In this document: positions 8,891 to 14,469 of the stretch, piece by piece | Numbering within the stretch: position 1 is the first letter of the stretch | Layout of the letters: each line of letters begins with the position of its first letter | Assembly: GCF_946479415.1 (NCBI RefSeq) | Contig: NZ_CAMLFY010000115.1 | Span: 1-14,469, forward strand | Source: an uncultured Shinella sp. | GTDB taxonomy: Bacteria > Pseudomonadota > Alphaproteobacteria > Rhizobiales > Rhizobiaceae | Length of the DNA: 14,469 nt | Reading direction: 5' to 3' | Translations under genes and position numbers: made by a program | Notes under the pieces: model-generated | The model's input: the letters and a program-made list of their open reading frames with translations, nothing else | Databases searched by the model: none | What the model was told of the DNA's origin: nothing

Positions 8891-8905
8891 TGCGCCGCCG
8901 GCGCA
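8891..8905. repeat. Inverted repeat upstream of the SDR-glc operon, possible operator
   Basis: TGCGCC and GGCGCA form a perfect 6-bp dyad around a 3-base centre, 41-56 nt upstream of the SDR start. The position suits a repressor or activator site for the minus-strand operon. In GC-rich DNA such dyads also occur by chance. Confidence 0.3.
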
Positions 8906-9219
8906 TGAACTGGACGCGGCGCACCGGCGGCAACACCTGTCCGACGCTAGGCCGCACCGAGGCCAAGTTCCGGTGGCGCTGTCTGCGATCAGCGCAGCAC
9001 GCCGGCCGCATACCCTTCTTGGACCGCCTGCCCCGGACATACGGCGAGGCGGCAGACCGCCAATCTCCTTCAGCTTAATGCCAGCATCCGCAATCTGATT
9101 GCCTCCTGGTTTGGATGGTTTCGCACGACGGCGGCGGGCGAAGCCTGGGACTGTCCGTCAAATACAAGTCCTACGTGGCCGCCGCGTAGCGTGGTACGAC
9201 GCCCGAGATAGAGTAATCC

Positions 9220-9224
9220 GGGAG
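9220..9224 (+). promoter_or_regulatory. Ribosome binding site deciding the GTG start of the Rieske gene
   Basis: GGGAG stands six bases before GTG at 9231. No comparable site precedes the upstream in-frame ATG at 9099, and only weak GAG contacts precede the ATGs at 9255/9258, so the GTG is the best-supported start. Confidence 0.6.
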
Positions 9225-9230
9225 CGGAAT

Positions 9231-10445
9231 GTGGATAGCCAGAACAGCGTAGAGATGATGTACGAGGCGGTGGAACGCGAGGTTCAGCGGACCACCTATC
9301 CAGAAGGCTTTCCTGCGCTTCCAGAGGTTCCGGCGGCACGTTATTTCGATCCCGAATTTTATGCGCTCGAGATCGAGCATGTCTACGGCAAAACCTGGCT
9401 GAGCGCAGCGCATGTAAGCGAACTACCTAAGCCGGGTTCCTACAAGCTGTTCGAGCAGTTCGGGCTGTCGATTATCATCAGCCGCGGCACTGACGATGTG
9501 ATCCGCGCCTTTCGCAACGTCTGCCGCCATCGCGGCGCGGCGCTTGTGACGGCGCCTACTGGCACTGCTCGACGCTTCGTCTGTCCTTATCATGCCTGGG
9601 GCTACGCCTCGGACGGGGAGCTGAAATCGGTTCCCGAGTCACATAATTTCGCCTGCTTGGACAAGGCCGAGAAGCCACTGTTACAAGTCCGCTGTGAGAC
9701 GTGGCGCGGTTTCATCTTCATCAATCAAGATGACAACGCCATCGCGCTAGAGGATTTTATGGCGCCGCTCGCCAAACAAATCGCGGATTTTCCAATTGAC
9801 GACATGATCGTGAAGGACGTGATCACAGTCGAACTCGACTGCAATTGGAAGACGTCCTACGATAACTTTCTGGAAATTTACCACGTCAACACGGTTCACG
9901 CGAAGTCGCTCGCGCCTTATCTCGATTCGCGCAGCTTTGCGATTCAGCTGCTAAAAAACGGCCATGCCCGCTTCGCGACGCGTAAGCGGGCCGGCAAGTC
10001 GTTCTTCTCGGATGGGGCGGACGATCAGGCACCCGACGATTTCACGTCGCGCTTCAAGGAACATGCGGTCGGCCTTCCATTCTTCCCCAACGGCTTCACC
10101 GCGCTCGATCCAGTCGGCTTCTCATGGCAGACTTTCTGGCCCGCCGGACCCGGCAAGATGGTCATGATCGCGACGATGATGGGTTGGAAGAAGGACGACG
10201 AGGAAGACCGTGCCTTCTGGAAGCAGATGCGCGTGAACCAGATCGACGTTCTCAGCGAGGATATCGCATTGTTCGCGACAATCCAGCGTTCGATGGACAC
10301 GGGCGAATTGCCCGGCATCCTGCTCGGCTATCAGGAACAGCAAATCTATTGGTATAACGAGGAGATCGACCGCAAGATCGGCGAGGAAAATATTCCCGAA
10401 CATTTTCGGATCGAGCCAGTCCTGGCACCCTTCGCTGCGGGGTAA
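9231..10445 (+). CDS. Rieske non-haem iron oxygenase, alpha subunit
   Basis: The terminal oxygenase component of a two- or three-component system that hydroxylates aromatic rings or removes O-/N-alkyl groups using O2 and reduced ferredoxin. The 404-residue protein (GTG start) has a complete Rieske [2Fe-2S] motif: C98-x-H100, then C118-x2-H121, within FRNVCRHRGAALV and FVCPYHAWGY. The mononuclear iron site is also present: N212-F-L-E-I-Y-H218-V-N-T-V-H223 supplies two His, and D344 in VLSEDIA is the likely third ligand. Length and domain order (N-terminal Rieske, C-terminal SRPBCC-type catalytic domain) are normal for an alpha subunit. No beta subunit, ferredoxin or reductase is adjacent, which suggests an alpha-only enzyme using partners encoded elsewhere. 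It is transcribed away from the SDR-glc operon. The substrate cannot be predicted from this alone. Confidence 0.93.
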   Translation: MDSQNSVEMMYEAVEREVQRTTYPEGFPALPEVPAARYFDPEFYALEIEHVYGKTWLSAAHVSELPKPGSYKLFEQFGLSIIISRGTDDVIRAFRNVCRHRGAALVTAPTGTARRFVCPYHAWGYASDGELKSVPESHNFACLDKAEKPLLQVRCETWRGFIFINQDDNAIALEDFMAPLAKQIADFPIDDMIVKDVITVELDCNWKTSYDNFLEIYHVNTVHAKSLAPYLDSRSFAIQLLKNGHARFATRKRAGKSFFSDGADDQAPDDFTSRFKEHAVGLPFFPNGFTALDPVGFSWQTFWPAGPGKMVMIATMMGWKKDDEEDRAFWKQMRVNQIDVLSEDIALFATIQRSMDTGELPGILLGYQEQQIYWYNEEIDRKIGEENIPEHFRIEPVLAPFAAG

Positions 10446-10795
10446 GCGAGCCGTATAACCTCCCTGCAACGCGGAAATAACGATAGCGGCGAGAAACGAC
10501 GTGTCTGACTCATCTCACCGCGAGTCGAATTCGTCTTAGCGCGGGAGGAGCGTCTGCGCTCGACGATCGTGACGGCTCTGTCATCGAGACATCCTGCCGA
10601 CAGGCGAGTTCTTATTAAGGACCGCGCGCCGCGCGCTTCCGCCAGCGGGAGGCACAATACCGATCACTGAGGGAGCTATCTTCGCCATGCGCCGGAGGTT
10701 AGAGCAGGGCTCGGTATAGCCGGGTCGGTGTTCCCCGCACCCGAGATCATTGATGCCTCCTACGCTGTACGCGAGGGACGGCTGGGCCCTTTCGG
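10446..10795. other. Gene-poor stretch after the Rieske oxygenase
   Basis: About 350 nt without a gene I recognise. It contains a GC-only tract (two GCGCGC blocks at 10624-10636) and short open stretches on both strands. One on the plus strand (around 10664-10840) reads APEVRAGLGIAGSVFPAPEI and looks protein-like, but it starts and ends at stops with no ribosome site and matches no family I can name. No T-rich terminator follows the Rieske gene. The stretch is likely degraded coding DNA or recombination debris. Confidence 0.4.
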
Positions 10796-10981
10796 CTATC
10801 GCCCCGCGTCCATCAGGTTACCCCCGTCGACGTGGAAGCTGTGTCCGGTGGCATAGTTGCAAGCATCCGTTGCAAGAAACAGCGCGGCCGGCGCGACCTC
10901 GTCCATCGGTGATCCGGGAATGCCGAGCATGTGCGCGAGACACGGCTCCTCGCGGCTCACAGGAGCCAATACCAAGCTTCG
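10796..10981 (-). pseudogene. 3' remnant of a second SDR-family gene
   Basis: Translated on the minus strand, this piece ends in a typical SDR C-terminus: MDEVAPAALFLATD, then NYATGHSFHVDGGNLM, followed by three residues and a TAG stop at 10798-10796. These correspond to the helix and strand that close the Rossmann fold of classical SDRs ('PEEVA..ALFLASD...TG....VDGG'). Only about 40-50 residues are recognisable. The frame is blocked by an upstream TAG at 10984-10982, and the rest of the ~250-residue gene, with its nucleotide-binding and catalytic motifs, is missing. It is not part of the intact SDR at 8035-8847, whose C-terminus differs in sequence. Confidence 0.7.
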
Positions 10982-11030
10982 CTACACAGAATAACGGTGC
11001 GCGCGCCCGACTGGAGCTGCCCGAAGGCCG

Positions 11031-11064
11031 GCTTCGGAACCGAGCAGGCGGGCAGTTCCGAAGC
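11031..11064. terminator. Perfect 10-bp inverted repeat downstream of the luciferase-like gene
   Basis: GCTTCGGAAC (11031-11040) and its exact complement GTTCCGAAGC (11055-11064) enclose a 14-nt loop, 21 nt beyond the stop of the minus-strand gene at 11085. A competing hairpin (CCGAAG 11021-11026 with CTTCGG 11032-11037) shares one arm. There is no T run on the minus strand, so it may be a weak or Rho-assisted terminator or an mRNA-stabilising 3' structure. Confidence 0.5.
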
Positions 11065-11084
11065 GCCGAAGCCGCCCGATCTTA

Positions 11085-12164
11085 TTACTCGGCCGCGATA
11101 GACTGGGGGGCTTCAAGCATGAACTTGGAGCTGTCCCATCCCTGCACCACCGGGAGGATCTTCTCGCCGAACAGCTCGAGCGAGCGGAGTTGCTGCTCAG
11201 GTGAACCGATCACGAACGGGAGATCGCAGATCCCGACGCCGATCTCACGCAGCGCCTCGAACTTCGCGATCATCGTCTCGGGGCCGCCGACGAAATACGG
11301 CTTAGCGACAAGATTGAGGACCGGAGGTCCACCCAGCGTCGCAGACTGCAGCTTGGCCGATTCCTCTGCCTTCATGCCAAAGTGCTTCTCGAGATCCGCA
11401 TATGCCCGCTCGTCAGTATCAGCGAGATAGGTAATGCCGCGATACAAGACATGGTCGGGCGTCGGCTCCCAGCCAGCCTTCGCGCATTCGACGCGGTAGA
11501 GTTCGATCCATTTCTTCACCACCTCCGGTGGTGCAAAGGAAAAGGCGATACCAATGCGGCGCTTGGCGGCGAACACCACTGAGTCCTCGCTATTGCCGGA
11601 GCCGAATACAGGCGGGAACGGCTTCTGTGCCACGGTCGGCCAGATCGACACGTTCTTGAAGTTGTAGTTCTCGCCTTCCCAAGCAAAAGGCTTGTTGGCC
11701 TGCCAAGCCTTCAGGATCAGGTCAATGCCTTCCTGAGTCATGCTCTTGGTCTTCTCGGGCGGCGTATCATAGGTGTTGTGCTCGTTGGGTGTTCCGCGCA
11801 AGAACAACACCTCAAGACGTCCGCCACTCATCGAATCGAGCATCGCAATCTCTTCAGCGAGCCGCACAGGATTGTTGAGCGGTACCAGCGGGCCCAGCAG
11901 CGCGACACGCACCTTCTTAGTCCGCTGCACGATGGCCGATGCCATGATCAGGGGGTTTGGCGTCATCTGATAGGGAGCATAATGATGCTCGGAAACGCTA
12001 ACCCAGTCGAAGCCGAGCTCTTCGGCCTTCTCGACCATGCCGAAATAGCGCTGATACGATTGCTGAGCGACCTGTGGATCGCAGAATTCGGGAGAAGCCG
12101 GCCAGATTTCGATGCCCGGCGCGGGACCGTCATACCCCGTCATGCACAGATAGGAGACTTTCAT
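11085..12164 (-). CDS. LLM-class (luciferase-like) flavin-dependent oxidoreductase
   Basis: A 359-residue TIM-barrel flavin-dependent monooxygenase/oxidoreductase of the bacterial luciferase-like family. These enzymes use FMNH2 (or F420H2) supplied by a partner, often to insert oxygen into or oxidise organic substrates. Visible family features are GFDWVSVSEHHYAPY (51-65), the NNPVRLAEEIAMLDSMSGGR stretch (97-116) with the following LRGTPNEHNTY that lines the active site, and the closing repeat region LPFVIGSPEQQLRSLELFGE. Start at 12164 has AGAGG upstream; length is typical. It is a single-gene unit facing the SDR remnant, with a repeat-rich promoter region upstream. No flavin reductase is nearby. 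It may act on the same compound as the Rieske oxygenase, but that is inferred only from proximity. Confidence 0.92.
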   Translation of the reverse strand: MKVSYLCMTGYDGPAPGIEIWPASPEFCDPQVAQQSYQRYFGMVEKAEELGFDWVSVSEHHYAPYQMTPNPLIMASAIVQRTKKVRVALLGPLVPLNNPVRLAEEIAMLDSMSGGRLEVLFLRGTPNEHNTYDTPPEKTKSMTQEGIDLILKAWQANKPFAWEGENYNFKNVSIWPTVAQKPFPPVFGSGNSEDSVVFAAKRRIGIAFSFAPPEVVKKWIELYRVECAKAGWEPTPDHVLYRGITYLADTDERAYADLEKHFGMKAEESAKLQSATLGGPPVLNLVAKPYFVGGPETMIAKFEALREIGVGICDLPFVIGSPEQQLRSLELFGEKILPVVQGWDSSKFMLEAPQSIAAE

Positions 12165-12186
12165 GCGACCTCTTTTTAGATGCTCA

Positions 12187-12269
12187 GCGCTTTATAACAG
12201 CGCCACCTATGCACTATCCAAACTCCCATTACAACAATATATGCACGATATCCCATTATCATGCACGAT
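12187..12269 (-). promoter_or_regulatory. Candidate promoter and repeated operator for the luciferase-like gene
   Basis: This AT-rich stretch lies upstream of the minus-strand gene starting at 12164. A plausible sigma70-type promoter on the minus strand is TTGGAT (12221-12216), an 18-bp spacer and TTATAA (12197-12192). The -10 box sits in the loop of a 5-bp inverted repeat (GCGCT 12187-12191, AGCGC 12199-12203). ATGCAC occurs three times in the same orientation at 12209, 12241 and 12261, the last two as identical ATGCACGAT, and CCCATTA occurs at 12226 and 12252. Spacings of 32 and 20 bp are near whole helical turns, as expected for cooperative regulator binding. Promoter boxes are guesses; the repeats are directly visible. 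Confidence 0.5.
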
Positions 12270-12374
12270 TTTTCTGACAAACGCCAGCGACGCCGATTGT
12301 AGGCGGGGGAGCCTCAACAACTGATCATTGAATGACTTAGCCTCGCGCAAGGAGGGTAAGAATAGGCAAGGAAT

Positions 12375-12548
12375 ATGTTTACGTTGAGCGCCCCGCTTCC
12401 CATCGCCGGCCGGGAGGACGAGCATAACGGGTGGTACACCGACAGGCATCTCCAGGACGTGCTTGCGGCGCCCGGCTTTGTCTCCGCCCAAGGCTTCATG
12501 ATGGCCGATTGGGGCCAAGATAGCGCTACAGCCTTTGGATGCTTTTGA
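12375..12548 (+). pseudogene. Truncated EthD/DUF4286-like small protein
   Basis: A 57-codon frame starting ATG TTT and ending TGA. Its first ~41 residues match the N-terminal pattern of a family of small alpha+beta (ferredoxin-like) proteins related to EthD, found in degradation clusters: PLPIAGREDEHNGWYTDRHL, then QDVLAAPGFVSAQGF (compare 'P.. GREDEFN.WY...H..D.L..PGF..AQRF'). Normal members run on for another 60 or more residues; here the frame becomes unlike the family after about residue 41 and stops. No other frame clearly carries the missing half, although the next frame reads EGPLVRLVYRFGLPRG just beyond. AAGGA lies only 2 nt before the ATG, and a stronger AAGGAGGG at 12349-12356 is too far away. 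Probably a deletion remnant fused to the region upstream of the amidohydrolase; a short expressed peptide cannot be excluded. Confidence 0.6.
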
Positions 12549-12647
12549 GGGCCCTCTTGTGCGGCTCGTCTATCGATTCGGATTGCCGCGTGGGGCGGAG
12601 CGGGGATAGGGTCGTGGCCCTGAGATCGGTGAGACGCCGGCAGATGC

Positions 12648-12652
12648 AGGAG
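12648..12652 (+). promoter_or_regulatory. Ribosome binding site for the amidohydrolase
   Basis: AGGAG lies six bases before GTG at 12659 (and three before GTG at 12656). It falls inside the coding frame if the ATG at 12644 were used, which itself has no good site. This favours the GTG at 12659. Confidence 0.45.
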
Positions 12653-12658
12653 AAGGTG

Positions 12659-14383
12659 GTGCCCCAATATGATCTCGTACTGCGCGGCGGGACGATCCAC
12701 GACGGATCCGGGGGTCTCCCCTTCGTTGCCGACGTAGCGGTCAAGGATCAGCGGATCGTCGCGATCGGGGGCCTCGTCGGCGAGGGCGCTGAGGAGATCG
12801 ACGCCGCCGGCTGTATCGTGACGCCCGGCTTCATAGATATACATACCCATTATGACGGCCAGATTACCTGGGAGAACCGCCTCGCCCCTTCGTCCGATCA
12901 TGGCGTGACGACGGTGGTGATGGGCAATTGCGGCGTCGGCTTCGCCCCGGTCCGCCCACAGGATCACGAACTGGTCGTCAAGCTGATGGAAGGCGTGGAG
13001 GACATTCCCGATGTCGTCATGACGACGGGCGTGCCGTGGAACTGGGAGACGTTTCCCGACTATCTGGATGCGCTCGAAAAGCGGACCAGCGACATCGATT
13101 TCGCGGCGCAACTGCCGCATTCGCCGCTTCGCGTCTATGTCATGGGCGAACGCGGTGCGAACCTTGAACCGCCGACGGACGCCGATCTCGCCGAGATGAA
13201 GCGGTTGACGACGGAAGCAATCCGCGCCGGGGCGCTTGGCGTCACAACGTCACGGAACTTTGGCCATCGCTTCAAGGACGGGCGGCTCGCGCCTTCGGTT
13301 CCGACCGAGGATCAGGAGATACTGGCGCTCGCGGAAGGACTGCGCGATGCTGGCACCGGCGTGTTCCAATTGCTGCCAAACTACGACATGGGAGCCGCAG
13401 AGCGCTTCGACCTCGTTGAGCGGATAGCCCGCACCTCCGGCCGGCCTGTCTCGTTCACCTTCATGCAAAATCCAGCCGAAAAGGATGGTTGGCGAACAAT
13501 AATTGACGCACTTGACCGTTCCAATGCCGAAGGCTTGGAAATCCGCGGCCAGGTGATGGGTCGGCCCGCGGGTACGATGCTGGGGCTGGAACTATCGCTC
13601 CATCCCTTCGCACTCCATCCAAGCTTTCGTGCGCTCGAGCCCTTGCCGCTGGCCGAGAAGGTGGCGGCGATGCGCGATCCGGAGTTGCGTCGACGGCTGT
13701 TGGCGGAGGAGCCGACCGATCCCAACCCGTTCTTTCTCTTCATGATCGGCGAGACCGAGATGCTGTTCCCGCTCGGCGATCCACCCAATTACCATCCAGC
13801 GCCCGAGGACAGCGTTGGCGCAATCGCGAAGCGGACAGGGCGCGATGTGATGGATGTGATCTACGATGCGCTGCTTGAGCGCTACGGCCACGAGATCCTA
13901 TATCGCCCGCTCGGCAACACCGGCGGGTATCGTTTCCAGAGCTCGGGGCGGGACATCATCCCCCACGAGCATACCATACTGGCGCTGGGCGATGGCGGGG
14001 CGCATTATTCTATGATCTGCGATGCCGCTTACACCACCTATTTCCTGACCTACTGGTCTCGCGACGCAGAGGAAGATCGTGCATTCGCGCTCCCGCTTGC
14101 CATCCGCAAGCTTTCGCACGATCCGGCACGTGCGGTTGGCCTCAATGATCGCGGATTGGCGCGAGTCGGTTATAAGGCGGACCTTAATGTGATCGACATG
14201 GACAGGCTTCACCTCCACGCACCGCATGCCACCTATGATCTTCCCGCCGGTGGACGCCGCCTAAGCCAGAAGGCGGACGGCTATGTCGCAACGATCGTGT
14301 CTGGCACGATCACCTACCGCGACGGACAGGCAACCGGAGCGCTGCCCGGTCGCTTGGTACGAGGTCAGCGCGAGTTGGCGTGA
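12659..14383 (+). CDS. D-aminoacylase-family amidohydrolase (long form)
   Basis: A metal-dependent hydrolase of the amidohydrolase superfamily, in the group usually annotated N-acyl-D-amino-acid deacylase (COG3653-like). At 574 residues it belongs to the longer subgroup rather than the ~480-residue classical enzyme. It opens with YDLVLRGGTIHDGSGG, then PGFIDIHTHYDGQ carrying the HxH metal ligands (H62, H64), GNCGVGFAP with the Cys ligand (C91), and LGDGGAH with the Asp (D445). The C-terminal KADLNVIDMDRL stretch returns to the small beta domain. The two further His that bind the second metal in classical D-aminoacylase are not seen: the aligned stretches read VFQLLPNYD (from 235) and VSFTFMQNP (from 264). 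An ATG at 12644 or 12539 in frame is possible but less well supported. The substrate may be an amide, cyclic amide or ester of the compound handled by the cluster. Confidence 0.88.
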   Translation: MPQYDLVLRGGTIHDGSGGLPFVADVAVKDQRIVAIGGLVGEGAEEIDAAGCIVTPGFIDIHTHYDGQITWENRLAPSSDHGVTTVVMGNCGVGFAPVRPQDHELVVKLMEGVEDIPDVVMTTGVPWNWETFPDYLDALEKRTSDIDFAAQLPHSPLRVYVMGERGANLEPPTDADLAEMKRLTTEAIRAGALGVTTSRNFGHRFKDGRLAPSVPTEDQEILALAEGLRDAGTGVFQLLPNYDMGAAERFDLVERIARTSGRPVSFTFMQNPAEKDGWRTIIDALDRSNAEGLEIRGQVMGRPAGTMLGLELSLHPFALHPSFRALEPLPLAEKVAAMRDPELRRRLLAEEPTDPNPFFLFMIGETEMLFPLGDPPNYHPAPEDSVGAIAKRTGRDVMDVIYDALLERYGHEILYRPLGNTGGYRFQSSGRDIIPHEHTILALGDGGAHYSMICDAAYTTYFLTYWSRDAEEDRAFALPLAIRKLSHDPARAVGLNDRGLARVGYKADLNVIDMDRLHLHAPHATYDLPAGGRRLSQKADGYVATIVSGTITYRDGQATGALPGRLVRGQRELA

Positions 14384-14401
14384 TCAGGCTTGACCCGATC
14401 A
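14381..14401 (+). terminator. Small hairpin overlapping the amidohydrolase stop codon
   Basis: TGATC and GATCA, with inner GG/CC pairing around CTTGA, form an imperfect hairpin that begins at the TGA stop. No T run follows. It could be a weak terminator or chance. The remaining ~70 nt to the window end show no recognisable gene. Confidence 0.3.
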
Positions 14402-14469
14402 GAAGTGGCGCGATCTGCCCAGCCCCCGAGGCAGCGCTGCGCGACTATATGCTCGCTCTGATGGTCGGT

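Larger units (their letters stand above)
8848..9230. other. Divergent intergenic control region between SDR-glc operon and Rieske oxygenase
   Basis: About 380 nt with no credible gene; open frames crossing it have no recognisable protein content. Both flanking genes point outward, so promoters for both should lie here. Two short perfect inverted repeats are visible: TGCGCC-GCC-GGCGCA at 8891-8905, and CTGCG-ATCAG-CGCAG at 8983-8997. I cannot assign -35/-10 boxes with confidence. Confidence 0.55.

Noticed and set aside
10624..10636. GCGCGC-C-GCGCGC tract as a terminator for the Rieske gene
   Set aside because: It is a low-complexity GC run 180 nt from the stop without a T tract; pairing is ambiguous and it may be chance.
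10560..10720. Short minus-strand stretch reading MAKIAPSVIGIVPPAGG, possible start of an Asp/Glu racemase or maleate isomerase-like gene
   Set aside because: Only about 15 residues show a vague resemblance and the frame stops soon after; too little to call.
10750..11430. 226-codon plus-strand frame
   Set aside because: Its second half is antisense to the C-terminal coding part of the luciferase-like gene, and its first half overlaps the SDR remnant read on the other strand; no family resemblance.
12314..13120. 268-codon minus-strand frame
   Set aside because: It is antisense to the EthD-like remnant and to the amidohydrolase N-terminus with its HxH motif; no domain visible.
1..14469. tRNA, rRNA, CRISPR array, insertion sequence or phage gene
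   Set aside because: No cloverleaf-like gene, spaced repeat array, transposase or integrase motif, or terminal inverted repeat pair was seen on either strand.

Overview
The window looks like accessory catabolic DNA from an alphaproteobacterium, most likely a sphingomonad (Sphingomonas/Sphingobium/Novosphingobium type). This is an inference. It rests on the moderately high GC, the TonB-dependent receptor with the 'IVVTARRR' TonB-box style common in that group, and the mix of Rieske oxygenase, luciferase-like oxidoreductase, SDR and D-aminoacylase-type amidohydrolase. No replication, transposase, integrase, tRNA, rRNA or CRISPR signature was found.

Layout, left to right. (1) 114-2804 (+): large outer-membrane TonB-dependent receptor, followed by a 13-bp GC-rich hairpin (2826-2858). 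(2) 2940-3590 (+): small carboxymuconolactone-decarboxylase-like protein whose last ~89 codons look like read-through into non-coding DNA. (3) 8847 down to 3574 (-): a compact operon SDR > glcD > glcE > glcF > glcG. Within the glc part, stop and start codons overlap (1, 11 and 4 nt), so these four genes are surely co-translated. GlcDEF is a membrane-associated FAD/Fe-S 2-hydroxyacid (glycolate/lactate) oxidase; GlcG is an HbpS-like small protein. (4) 8848-9230: divergent control region with inverted repeats. (5) 9231-10445 (+): Rieske non-haem iron oxygenase alpha subunit, GTG start. (6) 10446-11084: gene-poor stretch holding the 3' remnant of a second SDR (10796-10981, -) and a 10-bp perfect inverted repeat. 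(7) 12164 down to 11085 (-): luciferase-like flavin-dependent oxidoreductase, with a repeat-rich candidate operator/promoter upstream (12187-12269). (8) 12375-12548 (+): the N-terminal part of an EthD/DUF4286-like small protein, cut short. (9) 12659-14383 (+): D-aminoacylase-family amidohydrolase lacking two histidines that the classical enzymes use.

Taken together, the genes suggest import of an organic compound across the outer membrane (TonB receptor), C-N or C-O hydrolysis (amidohydrolase), oxygenation or O-dealkylation (Rieske; flavin monooxygenase), alcohol/ketone handling (SDR) and disposal of a 2-hydroxyacid (GlcDEF). The substrate cannot be named from the sequence. No ferredoxin, ferredoxin reductase, flavin reductase or transcription factor is encoded here, so the oxygenases must borrow partners from elsewhere. 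At least two, perhaps three, decayed gene ends lie at gene boundaries, so the cluster appears to be a mosaic assembled by recombination.
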